Of a stretch of 56,578 nt of DNA, positions 1 to 7,402 are shown piece by piece. The position numbers and the translations under genes were made by a program. Within the stretch, counting starts at the first letter, position 1, and the number at the start of each line of letters is the position of its first letter. The DNA is from a virus. The notes below the pieces were generated by a model. That model was not told the origin of the DNA and ran no database searches. It saw only the letters and a program-made list of their open reading frames with translations. The stretch spans positions 1 to 56,578 of the IMG/VR virus record IMGVR_UViG_3300030012_003637; one strand, written 5' to 3'.

Positions 1-2
1 CT

Positions 3-152
3 GTCACCGTTAGATCTAAAGAACAAGGTGAAGAATGTTATTATGAAAAAGTAGGAGACTATTATATAGTTTACCGAAAGAGAGATAAAAAGGTTATGAA
101 ATCTATAAACTATTTCAGGCCTAATTTAAAACAATTTATTAAAAATGTATAA
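3..152 (+). CDS. C-terminal end of an unknown protein (5' partial)
   Basis: The frame is open from the first bases of the window and stops at 150-152, so only the last 49 residues are visible. They are rich in Lys, Tyr and Arg. No domain can be named. The stop overlaps the start of the next gene by 8 bp, as is usual for translationally linked phage genes. Confidence 0.6.
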   Translation, partial: VTVRSKEQGEECYYEKVGDYYIVYRKRDKKVMKSINYFRPNLKQFIKNV

Positions 153-510
153 ATACGGAGCAAAATTATTAAGAGTAGTTGATGGTGATACAGCAGATGT
201 CATGATCGACTTAGGATTTGATACTTGGGTAAAAGCAAGATTAAGATTCAAAGGTGTAGATACCTGGGAGAAAAGAACTAGAGATAAAGCAGAAAAAGCT
301 AAAGGATTATTAGCATCAGCATTTACTAAAGAACATTTAGAGAGAAACGATGGAAGTTTTACTATTCAGTCTTTCGGTAAAGGTAAGTATGGTAGAGTTT
401 TAGCAGAAATTTTTATAGAAGGAGAAGAAAAATCTCTTAATCAGTTATTAATAGAAAATGGTCACGCTTATGTTTATGAGGGTGGTACTAAACAAGTTTT
501 TAAAGGTTAA
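145..510 (+). CDS. Staphylococcal nuclease-like (thermonuclease, SNase) protein
   Basis: At 121 aa this is a minimal SNase (OB-fold) domain. The family's Ca2+-dependent catalytic residues are visible: VVDGDT (D13, D15) near the N-terminus, a first arginine around R34, VDTWE (D39, T40, E42), and the second arginine in GKYGRV (R84). There is no signal peptide, so it should act in the cytoplasm, perhaps in host nucleic acid breakdown or nucleotide recycling. It overlaps the preceding frame and lies 2 bp before queF. The family assignment rests on motif order and is firm; the target is unknown. Confidence 0.88.
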   Translation: MYKYGAKLLRVVDGDTADVMIDLGFDTWVKARLRFKGVDTWEKRTRDKAEKAKGLLASAFTKEHLERNDGSFTIQSFGKGKYGRVLAEIFIEGEEKSLNQLLIENGHAYVYEGGTKQVFKG

Positions 511-512
511 TT

Positions 513-1424
513 ATGGCAGAAGTAAAAAATTATCAAGAAGTAGTAGATATAGCATCTAAACACTTAGGTAAAGTAGGAGGAGATGGGTATAAGGATACTT
601 ATGCTCCTGAATTATTAGTAAAAGTACCTCGATATTTAAATAGAGAAGGTTACGGATTAACTGATAAAGACTTTGTAGGAGTAGATACTTGGAACTGTTA
701 TGAAGTATCAGCTATTACTAATAAAGGATTACCTGTAGCTGGTATGTTAAAAATTGTATGTCCTTCTGATTCTCAATATCACGTAGAATCTAAATCTATT
801 AAATTATATTTAAATTCGTTTAATATGACTAGATTAGGAGATAATACAGTTGAATGTATTCTAGAGATCGAAGAAAGAGTAAAAGCTGATTTAGATAAGT
901 TACTTGAAACTAATACTACTGTAAGTTTTTATACGGATGAAGAAGACGGTAAAGCATTATCGTTTGAAGGTTATACAGATTTAGGAGATATAGTAGATTT
1001 AGATCAAATAGACTTTACAGCTTTTCAATCTGATGCTTCTCAGCTACTTATAGAAGATACTTCAGATACTCCAAAAGAAATAAAATTAAGATCTAACTTA
1101 TTAAGATCTAACTGTAGAGTAACTAATCAACCAGATTGGGGTGATGTATTTATTAGAATGAATGGTAAAAATTTACCAGCAGCAGATTCAGTAGCAAAGT
1201 ATATAGTATCTCATAGAACTGTAAGTCATTTTCATGAAGAGATATGTGAAATGGTTTTTAAGCACTTAATGGATGCATATAAGCCTGATGACCTAATGGT
1301 ATCATGTTTATATACTAGGAGAGGAGGTTTAGATATTAATCCTATTAGAGCTACTCATTCAAGATTTATTCCTGATTTCTTCACTGATACTGATTATAGA
1401 ATACAAAAAACTTTAAGACAATAA
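513..1424 (+). CDS. queF: QueF, NADPH-dependent 7-cyano-7-deazaguanine (preQ0) reductase
   Basis: QueF reduces the nitrile of preQ0 to preQ1 with NADPH in the queuosine pathway. The 303 aa length fits the two-domain (E. coli-like) type. The N-terminal half has the substrate/NADPH signature ESKSIKLYL. The C-terminal half has SNCRVTNQPDWGD with the catalytic Cys (about C201) and Asp (about D208) spaced as in E. coli QueF, followed by HRTVSHFHEE. Phages use 7-deazaguanine enzymes either for tRNA queuosine or to modify their own DNA. No queC, queD, queE or DpdA-like gene lies in this window, so the use cannot be decided. The stop overlaps the next ATG (TAATG). Confidence 0.94.
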   Translation: MAEVKNYQEVVDIASKHLGKVGGDGYKDTYAPELLVKVPRYLNREGYGLTDKDFVGVDTWNCYEVSAITNKGLPVAGMLKIVCPSDSQYHVESKSIKLYLNSFNMTRLGDNTVECILEIEERVKADLDKLLETNTTVSFYTDEEDGKALSFEGYTDLGDIVDLDQIDFTAFQSDASQLLIEDTSDTPKEIKLRSNLLRSNCRVTNQPDWGDVFIRMNGKNLPAADSVAKYIVSHRTVSHFHEEICEMVFKHLMDAYKPDDLMVSCLYTRRGGLDINPIRATHSRFIPDFFTDTDYRIQKTLRQ

Positions 1425-1681
1425 TGGCAAAAGAAACAATTGAATCCCCAGTACTTATCGCTGAAAGAGTTCCTCCTGGTGATAAATGGGAGTTAGTTAT
1501 AGATAAAGAAAATGTAATTGATGGCTTAGTACAAGCATTAACTCAATATATGCGTAAAACAAAATTTAAAGGTAACTATAGATTAGAACCTTTGAATGGT
1601 AAATTGTATGCTCTTGAAGAAGTAGAGTTAGATATAACTGAACCGGAACCAGAAAGGTTTGATCTATACGGTGAATACTAA
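1424..1681 (+). CDS. Unknown small acidic protein
   Basis: 85 aa with no recognised domain. The C-terminus is acidic (EPEPERFDLYGEY). It starts within the queF stop codon and its 3' end overlaps the following frame by 23 bp, so it is probably co-translated with both neighbours. It is likely real because of the tight coupling and sensible codon use, but its function is unknown. Confidence 0.6.
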   Translation: MAKETIESPVLIAERVPPGDKWELVIDKENVIDGLVQALTQYMRKTKFKGNYRLEPLNGKLYALEEVELDITEPEPERFDLYGEY

Positions 1682-2390
1682 TTTACATATAGAAGCTATT
1701 GGTACTAAAGAAGTAGCTATAGCACGTCAATTAAGGATGGGATCTTATTCATTAGATCTTTTGTTAAAAAATAATAGTAGTTTAGAATTTTTAACTGATG
1801 CAAAACGTTACATAGTTTTATTAAGAGATCCTATAAAAAGATTTAAAAGCGGCTATTATCACGAAGTTTACGTACATAGATTAAAAAATACAAATTTAAG
1901 AAGATTTTTTAATAACCCCCCTACTTGGAGTTTAACTAAAAGCAAAGATCCATTTTATAAAGAATTCATAAATGTTATGATTGAACTTCATCAATCAATA
2001 AGTACATTAATAGAATCACAGTTAATTTTTGATAAATATTTTAATATTAACTCTTGGGTTATTAGCGAGGATCAGAAGATATCTTATTCGTTAGAAGCTT
2101 TATCTGAATACAATAATGTATATTTTACAGATTTAAAAAATTTATCTAATCCTAAATTTTTAAATTACTTGAATTGGAGTAAAGTAAATGAAATTCCATT
2201 TCCTGAACTAAATAAAACTAAAGATTATTTTTGGGACTTTATAGATTTATTCTGGAAAGAGTATAAACAGGGAAAAATTACTGATAAAAAGCTAATAAAT
2301 CCTTTAGATTTTTATAAAGATTTTATAGATAAAGAACAAACTATAGTATCTAATATAGTAAAAAAACATAAAAATTGGTTGGAATTCTGA
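1659..2390 (+). CDS. Sulfotransferase-like protein
   Basis: The segment VLLRDPIKRFKSGYYHEV (about residues 53-70) matches the 3'-phosphate-binding motif of PAPS-dependent sulfotransferases (RDPxxRxxS). The rest, including aromatic-rich helices, has no clear motif, and the 5'-phosphosulfate loop is not obvious, so activity is uncertain. The frame opens with TTG at 1659; GTG at 1671 and ATG at 1737 (preceded by AAGG) are alternatives. A second sulfotransferase-like gene lies at 10893-11495. Promoter P1 overlaps the end of this gene. Confidence 0.55.
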   Translation: MIYTVNTNLHIEAIGTKEVAIARQLRMGSYSLDLLLKNNSSLEFLTDAKRYIVLLRDPIKRFKSGYYHEVYVHRLKNTNLRRFFNNPPTWSLTKSKDPFYKEFINVMIELHQSISTLIESQLIFDKYFNINSWVISEDQKISYSLEALSEYNNVYFTDLKNLSNPKFLNYLNWSKVNEIPFPELNKTKDYFWDFIDLFWKEYKQGKITDKKLINPLDFYKDFIDKEQTIVSNIVKKHKNWLEF

Positions 2391-2407
2391 GTAATTCTTC
2401 TTATATT
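2378..2407 (+). promoter_or_regulatory. Promoter P1 (TTG-N20-TATATT)
   Basis: TTG at 2379-2381 and TATATT at 2402-2407, spacer 20 nt. It lies over the 3' end of the sulfotransferase-like gene, 19 nt before the GIY-YIG gene, whose leader carries AAAACGGTTAT. Confidence 0.75.
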
Positions 2408-2426
2408 AAGTTAATAAAACGGTTAT

Positions 2427-2858
2427 ATGGATAAAGTTCATCATTGGTTAGAAGAAGGGTTTACTCAAGCTGGTACCTTCTTTGTTTCCGGTAAATATAC
2501 TCAAGGTGTTGATGTAGAGTTTATAGTAGATAGAAAAGATTGGTATGTTCCTGGAGTATATATCTTTGCTGATAAAAAAGGTAACGTTCTTAAAATAGGA
2601 GAGAGTGGTAAACTTGCTGATAGATTCTTTAATCAATATAAATGTATTAGTAATACTACTAATAACCGTATTAGAGAAAGCTTAAAAGCTGATTACGAAA
2701 AGGTTCATTTTTTCTTCTACCCAGTTCCTCAAGCAACTGAAAATATAATGAATAGAGAGATTACTGGAGCTTTTCATAAACAGCTAGAAGAGCAATTGTT
2801 AAAAGAATATTGGAAAAATACTGGTAAACTTCCTGTTTGGAACGAAATGAGAAAATAA
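2427..2858 (+). CDS. GIY-YIG family nuclease-like protein
   Basis: 143 aa. GVYIFADKKG and VLKIGES (about residues 45-60) form the GIY and YIG strands, with an Arg in the following helix (ADRFF) and a conserved-looking Glu and Asn in the C-terminal part (GKLPVWNE). GIY-YIG enzymes cut DNA with one metal ion and occur in phages as free-standing homing endonucleases or as host-DNA nucleases. It has its own promoter and an ACGGTTATATG leader. It sits just before the DNA polymerase gene, a common homing site, though no intron is seen there. Confidence 0.78.
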   Translation: MDKVHHWLEEGFTQAGTFFVSGKYTQGVDVEFIVDRKDWYVPGVYIFADKKGNVLKIGESGKLADRFFNQYKCISNTTNNRIRESLKADYEKVHFFFYPVPQATENIMNREITGAFHKQLEEQLLKEYWKNTGKLPVWNEMRK

Positions 2859-2861
2859 TAT

Positions 2862-5189
2862 ATGCAATTAGAAAAAAAATACTATACGGTTCAAGATTCC
2901 GATACGCTTAAGTTAATGTTTGAGCATATAAAAGACTGTGATATAATCGCTGTAGATACTGAAACTTCTGGTCTTAATCCTAGAAAGGATAAAGTAGTAG
3001 GTTGGTCTATATCTGGTGAAGAAGGAGTTGGTTTTTATATACCTACTTTGGTATGGAATTTTGATAAGGATGAATTAGAATTGCAGACTATAGATGGGAC
3101 TTCTACTGAAACTATTTCTAAAAACTTACTTAATAAACTAAAAGGAAAAAAATTAGTATTTCATAATGCATCGTTTGACTGTCAGTTTATAAAAAACTAC
3201 TACGGTGTTAATCTTATAGAAGATATATGGGTTGATACTGGATTGCTTGTTCATACTGTTTATGAAGAAGGAGCTTTTGGTTATGGTAGTCCTTTTGGTT
3301 TAAAGCCTATTGCTATAATGAATCAAGAGGCTTTAGGATTAGACGTTCAAGAAGCTGCTAATAAAGAGCAAGTAGAACTAAAGGAATCTATTAAAAAGAA
3401 TGGAGGCTCAGTTACTAAAGAGCTCTATGAAATATATAAAGCTGACTTGGATATACTTTCTAAATATGCTTCTGCCGATACAGATTTAACGTTACGTATT
3501 TGTAATCTTTATTTAAAGAAACTTAAAGAAGAAAAGATGGAAAAGTTTTTCTTCGAAGATGAGGTTATGCCTATATACAGAGAAGTAACTATTCCTATGG
3601 AATCTGCTGGAGTAGATCTTAATGTAGAGTTAATAGAAAAGACTCATACTGAAATATCTCAAGATCTTCTTAAGAATAAAGAAATAGTTATGAAATCTTT
3701 ATTAGCTTTACCTGAAGTTAAAAAATGGGTTGTAGATACTTCAATGTATAACTACCCTGTATCCCATAAAGGTAATTGGGCTCAGAATTTAGTAACTAGA
3801 TATTCTCTACCTTTACCTAAATCTGAAAAAACTGGTAAGTATTCTCTTACTCAAAAGAATATAGAAGAACTAGAAGATTCTAATGTTAAGGAGTTTTTGT
3901 TAACTGGTAATAAGGACTTAATAGATGATATTGAGAAAGCTAGGATATCTATGGCTCTATGGAAAGAATCTAACGATAATGAATATATTAATATACAGTC
4001 TAAGAAGCATTTAGGAGAAATAGTTTTTGACTATATGGGAGTTAAACCTAAAGTATCAGGTGCTAATACTAAATCTGGTAGAGCTAAGTTTGATATGAAT
4101 ATGGTTGAAGATTTATCTAAAGAGTATACTTGGGCTGAAAATCTAAGAATATATAATAAACTACTTAAGATTAAATCTACTTATGTTGATAGATTTAGAG
4201 ATAGAAATGAAGACGGTAAGTATTATTTTTATTTCAAGCAAAATGGTACTGTATCTGGTCGTTATGGATCTGATGCTCAACAGTTACCTAAACCTTTAGA
4301 GGAAGGAGAAGATGCTCCTATTATTATGAAATACGTTAATATAGTAAGAGCTTTCTTAGTAGCTGGTAAAGGTAGAAAAGTAATCGATGCTGATTATGAA
4401 TCTCTTGAACCTCATTGCTTTGCTTCAGTATCTGGAGATAAAAAACTTCAAGAGATATTTGATAACGGATGGGACTTTTATTCTTATGTAGCTATACAAA
4501 CTGAGAAGTTAGACGGAGTATCTGCTGATAAAAAAGCTGATAACTATCTTAAAAAGTTAGATCCAGTTAAAAGAAATAAAGCTAAAGCTTATTCGTTAGG
4601 AGTAGCATATGGAATGGAAGCTTATGCTCTAAAAATGACTTTAGGAGTAGATCAGAAAACTGCTGAAGGACTAATAAAAGGTTATCTAGATGGATTCCCT
4701 GGTCTTGCTAAATGGAGAGAAAACTCTCGTCAGCAAGTAAAAGATAATGGATTTATAAAAAACTATGTAGGTAGAATACGTCACTTACCTAGAGTTCAAA
4801 AGATATATTCTAAGTTTGGTGAGAAGATGATGGATTGGAGGTTTAGAAAAGACTTAGAAGCTCAAGGATATAAAAGAGATGATGTAATAAAAGTATATAG
4901 AGACTATCGTAATGGTTTAAATAACTGTCTTAACTTTCAGTTACAGTCATTAGCTGCTGCGGTAGTAAATAGAGCTGCAGTTGAAATTAATAGAGCTGCT
5001 AAAGAAAATAATATTGATGCCTATGTTCAGGCTCAAGTACATGACCAATTGATTATTAATGTGAGTGAGGATCAGGCAGAAGAGTTTGCTCCTATAGTTC
5101 AAAAGATTATGGAGACTACTACTCAACTGCCTGGGATTACTCTTAAGGCTCCGCCTGAGATAGCTAATAATTGGAGAGACGGTCATTAA
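2862..5189 (+). CDS. Family A DNA polymerase with 3'-5' exonuclease
   Basis: Replicative polymerase of the PolA/T7 gp5 class, 775 aa. The proofreading domain shows Exo I (VDTETSG, D32/E34), Exo II (FHNASFD, about residues 103-109) and Exo III (YASADTD, about 202-208). The palm and fingers show motif A (DADYESLEPH, about 508-517), motif B (RNKAKAYSLGVAYG, about 566-580) and motif C (QVHDQL, about 728-733). There is no N-terminal 5'-3' exonuclease domain, as expected for phage enzymes. It lacks a recognisable promoter of its own and follows the GIY-YIG gene by 3 bp. T4 itself uses a family B polymerase, so this phage is mosaic. Confidence 0.97.
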   Translation: MQLEKKYYTVQDSDTLKLMFEHIKDCDIIAVDTETSGLNPRKDKVVGWSISGEEGVGFYIPTLVWNFDKDELELQTIDGTSTETISKNLLNKLKGKKLVFHNASFDCQFIKNYYGVNLIEDIWVDTGLLVHTVYEEGAFGYGSPFGLKPIAIMNQEALGLDVQEAANKEQVELKESIKKNGGSVTKELYEIYKADLDILSKYASADTDLTLRICNLYLKKLKEEKMEKFFFEDEVMPIYREVTIPMESAGVDLNVELIEKTHTEISQDLLKNKEIVMKSLLALPEVKKWVVDTSMYNYPVSHKGNWAQNLVTRYSLPLPKSEKTGKYSLTQKNIEELEDSNVKEFLLTGNKDLIDDIEKARISMALWKESNDNEYINIQSKKHLGEIVFDYMGVKPKVSGANTKSGRAKFDMNMVEDLSKEYTWAENLRIYNKLLKIKSTYVDRFRDRNEDGKYYFYFKQNGTVSGRYGSDAQQLPKPLEEGEDAPIIMKYVNIVRAFLVAGKGRKVIDADYESLEPHCFASVSGDKKLQEIFDNGWDFYSYVAIQTEKLDGVSADKKADNYLKKLDPVKRNKAKAYSLGVAYGMEAYALKMTLGVDQKTAEGLIKGYLDGFPGLAKWRENSRQQVKDNGFIKNYVGRIRHLPRVQKIYSKFGEKMMDWRFRKDLEAQGYKRDDVIKVYRDYRNGLNNCLNFQLQSLAAAVVNRAAVEINRAAKENNIDAYVQAQVHDQLIINVSEDQAEEFAPIVQKIMETTTQLPGITLKAPPEIANNWRDGH

Positions 5190-5194
5190 AATAT

Positions 5195-5336
5195 TGCCCA
5201 GTAGAGCAGTAGGTAGCTCACTCTGGCTTAACCCGGCGCGAAGCAGATCTTTAACGTGAAGTGAAGCTTGTAATACAATCGATCGTGAAAAGCAAAGGGG
5301 TTAGAGAGGTCGCAGGTTCGAGTCCTGCCTGGGTCA
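5195..5336 (+). tRNA. tRNA-like gene interrupted in the anticodon loop (possible tRNA-Pro)
   Basis: The 5' half is canonical: acceptor strand 5195-5201, T8/A9, a 4-bp D stem GAGC/GCTC around an AGTAGGTA loop, then CTCTG. The 3' half is canonical: TAGAG, a 5-nt variable loop, T arm GCAGG-TTCGAGT-CCTGC (5312-5328), and acceptor strand 5329-5335 pairing with the 5' strand (first pair T-C mismatched, second G-T). Between the anticodon-stem strands lie about 76 nt instead of 7. Removing 5230-5296 would leave a CTTGGGG loop, anticodon UGG (Pro), but this is only one reading. The insert is far too short for a group I intron. AACCC (5230-5234) can pair with GGGTT (5298-5302). Confidence 0.6.
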
Positions 5337-5350
5337 ACTAAATATAAATT

Positions 5351-5503
5351 ATGGATTTTAGAATAGAACTTTTAGGAGACGGAGCCTTACTAGGCTTTAC
5401 ATACTTTGCTAAGAACGACAGGATAGAAGCATATGAAGAAGAAGATTGGAATGAATTAAACATCTACCTCGTTATAGCTAAAATAACATGGAGGTGGTGG
5501 TAA
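5351..5503 (+). CDS. Unknown 50-aa protein
   Basis: ATG at 5351, stop TAA at 5501-5503. The protein is acidic in the middle and ends in ITWRWW. It lies between the tRNA-like gene and the SAM synthetase gene, 10 bp before the latter, and may be its upstream partner in a transcript. No domain is recognised. Confidence 0.5.
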   Translation: MDFRIELLGDGALLGFTYFAKNDRIEAYEEEDWNELNIYLVIAKITWRWW

Positions 5504-5513
5504 ATAGAAAATT

Positions 5514-6464
5514 ATGATAAGAACAGCAGAATGTATAACACCAAAGCATCCAGATAAGATATGTGATAGAATATCTGATGCTATTTTAGATGCTTGTTTG
5601 GAGCAAGATCCAAACTCAAGAGTTGCAATAGAAACAATGGGAGGTCATGGAATTATATCTGTGACAGGAGAGCTAACAACATCAGCTTATGTAGAAATAC
5701 CTGATATAGTTAGATCAGTATATGACGATGAAATAGGCATACAGGTAAATATAGTTAAACAGTCTCCTGAAATATCTCAAGGAGTAGATACTGGAGGAGC
5801 AGGAGATCAAGGAATAATGATAGGTTACGCATGTAATGAAAATGAAGAAATGGTTCCGGAAGAATATTATTTAGCTCGTAAACTATGTAAAGAAATATAT
5901 AAGAAATATCCTTTTGATGGTAAAACTCAAATAACTATTAATGAACATAACCAAATAAGGGTAGTAGCTTCTTTTCAAAATGCTCCTGCAGCAGAGTTAG
6001 GTAAGATTATTACTAACTTTTTTATGCCTACTAATTATTCAGTTATAGATGTACATTGTAATCCTGCTGGAGATTGGAATATAGGAGGATTTACAGCTGA
6101 TACTGGTTTAACTGGAAGAAAATTAGCAGTAGATAACTATGGACCTAGAATTCCTTTGGGAGGAGGTGCCTTTTCAGGTAAAGATTGTTCTAAAGTAGAC
6201 AGAAGTGCTGCATATGCTGCTAGAAAAGTAGCGGTAGATTATTTAAAAAAATATAATGCTAAAGAAGTTTACGTAACTCTAGCTTATGCTATTGGATATG
6301 ATCAACCTCTTCAAGCAACAGCTACAGTAGATGGCAAACAAATTATTATAGAAGATTATGATTTATCTCCTAATGGAATATGTTCTATGTTAGACTTAAA
6401 GAAGCCTATATTTAGTAAAACTGCTGAATGGGGACATATGGGAAATAACTTTAATTGGAAATAA
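5514..6464 (+). CDS. metK: S-adenosylmethionine synthetase (methionine adenosyltransferase)
   Basis: Makes SAM from methionine and ATP. The family signatures are all present: KHPDKICDRISDAILD near the N-terminus (the usual GHPDK His is kept, the Gly is Lys), GGAGDQGIMIGYA in the middle, and GDWNIGGFTADTGLTGRK plus GGGAFSGKDCSKVDRSAAY at the C-terminal side. At 316 aa it is shorter than the roughly 380-400 aa of cellular enzymes, as in a trimmed phage version. In its neighbourhood are a SET-domain protein, an MTA/SAH-nucleosidase-like protein and adenine phosphoribosyltransferase, which together suggest SAM turnover. Activity is likely because the catalytic loops are intact. Confidence 0.95.
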   Translation: MIRTAECITPKHPDKICDRISDAILDACLEQDPNSRVAIETMGGHGIISVTGELTTSAYVEIPDIVRSVYDDEIGIQVNIVKQSPEISQGVDTGGAGDQGIMIGYACNENEEMVPEEYYLARKLCKEIYKKYPFDGKTQITINEHNQIRVVASFQNAPAAELGKIITNFFMPTNYSVIDVHCNPAGDWNIGGFTADTGLTGRKLAVDNYGPRIPLGGGAFSGKDCSKVDRSAAYAARKVAVDYLKKYNAKEVYVTLAYAIGYDQPLQATATVDGKQIIIEDYDLSPNGICSMLDLKKPIFSKTAEWGHMGNNFNWK

Positions 6465-6475
6465 TTTAATAAAAA

Positions 6476-6505
6476 GTTGGATATAAAAGAAAATTTATAT
6501 ATATT
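6476..6505 (+). promoter_or_regulatory. Promoter P2 (TTG-N20-TATATT) for the Hsp20 gene
   Basis: TTG 6477-6479, TATATT 6500-6505, spacer 20 nt. The downstream bases (ATATTTATTAATATAC, 6501-6516) also match the second motif class, so the site may be read by two sigma factors. The predicted 5' leader of about 77 nt contains CGACTCGAGAGCGA (6525-6538) and a small hairpin CCGA-GAGCT-TCGG (6556-6568). Confidence 0.7.
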
Positions 6506-6588
6506 TATTAATATACAGAAGATTCGACTCGAGAGCGATTTTTTATATATGTTAACCGAGAGCTTCGGCCTCACAAAATTAAAATGAT

Positions 6589-7026
6589 ATGAGTACATTA
6601 GAAATCTTTGAAAGGCATTTTAGTCCTTTCGACATCCTTTTTAGGAATCAATTCAAATCTGACAGCACATTTCAACCTGTTGGAAATTTTAAACAACCAC
6701 ATCCACTTAATATTTTTTACGATGACGCAGGACTTAACTTTGAAGTTGCCTGTACTGGTCTTACTAAAAAAGATATAGTATTAGATATTGAAGGGGATAT
6801 TTTAAAAATTAGTTATACTAAACCTTTTGAAGAAAGAGGTGATGATGGAGAAATCCATCCAGGAATGATCCATAACGGGTTATCTAAAAAATCATTTGAC
6901 TTAAGATATAAAATAGCACCTAAATTTGATTTAGGTAATATAGATGCTAAGTTAGTAAATGGTTTATTAGAGATCTTTATACCATTAGCTGAAGAAGCTA
7001 AACCAAAATCAATTAAAATTAAGTAA
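6589..7026 (+). CDS. Hsp20/alpha-crystallin family small heat shock protein
   Basis: ATP-independent holdase, 145 aa. The alpha-crystallin domain runs from about residue 40 to 130, with the domain-closing A-x-x-x-x-G-L-L signature (AKLVNGLLEI) and a C-terminal I-x-I motif (SIKIK) used for oligomer assembly. It begins a chaperone cluster with GroES and GroEL, each with its own TTG-N20-TATATT promoter upstream. Hsp20 genes are known in large marine phages. The start at 6589 keeps the full N-terminal arm; an ATG at 6584 is in another frame. Confidence 0.93.
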   Translation: MSTLEIFERHFSPFDILFRNQFKSDSTFQPVGNFKQPHPLNIFYDDAGLNFEVACTGLTKKDIVLDIEGDILKISYTKPFEERGDDGEIHPGMIHNGLSKKSFDLRYKIAPKFDLGNIDAKLVNGLLEIFIPLAEEAKPKSIKIK

Positions 7027-7042
7027 ATTTTATTGCTCTCGA

Positions 7043-7072
7043 GTTGGATCTTAAGTATATTTTAGTTATATT
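7043..7072 (+). promoter_or_regulatory. Promoter P3 (TTG-N20-TATATT) for groES-groEL
   Basis: TTG 7044-7046, TATATT 7067-7072, spacer 20 nt, 18 nt before groES. The TTG box lies inside TTGCTCTCGAGTTG (7033-7046), which is complementary, with two G-U pairs, to 6525-6538 in the Hsp20 leader. Confidence 0.75.
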
Positions 7073-7090
7073 ATAATAAAAGAAAGTTAT

Positions 7091-7402
7091 ATGTCAAAAA
7101 CATTGCAACCCTCTAACGATAGAATACTCCTTAAACCTATAGATGAAGGAGAAAAAACTTACGGTAATATTGTTATACCCGATATGGGTAAAGAAAAACC
7201 TGAATTAGGTGAAGTATTAGCAGTAGGACCTGGAAGAATGTCTGAGTTCGGTCATATGATCTTAATCAGATCTTGTAAAGTTGGAGATCTCGTATTAGTA
7301 CCTAAAATCGGTACTTTAAGAATAGATTTTGAAGGAGAAGAGTATTATATTGCTCAAGATAAAGAAGTATTAGCAGTAGTAAAAGAATCAGATAATGAAT
7401 AA
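7091..7402 (+). CDS. groES: GroES co-chaperonin (Cpn10)
   Basis: The lid of the GroEL chamber, 103 aa, close to the usual 95-100. It begins with the typical strand QPSNDRILLKP, has the mobile-loop region around GNIVIPDMGKEKPELGEVLAVGPG, and ends in EVLAVVKE. The 3' end overlaps groEL by 8 bp. Phage GroES homologues (for example T4 gp31) adapt the chaperonin to the phage capsid protein; here the phage also supplies GroEL, so a complete phage chaperonin is likely. Confidence 0.95.
   Translation: MSKTLQPSNDRILLKPIDEGEKTYGNIVIPDMGKEKPELGEVLAVGPGRMSEFGHMILIRSCKVGDLVLVPKIGTLRIDFEGEEYYIAQDKEVLAVVKESDNE

Noticed and set aside
4950-5186. Reverse-strand frames such as this one inside the polymerase gene
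   Set aside because: All reverse-strand frames of 60-108 codons lie inside strong + strand genes, show low-complexity Leu/Ser/Ile-rich products and lack promoters. No - strand gene is supported.
5195-5336. Group I intron in the tRNA
   Set aside because: The insert of under 70 nt cannot hold the P3-P8 core of a group I intron. No homing endonuclease is inside it.
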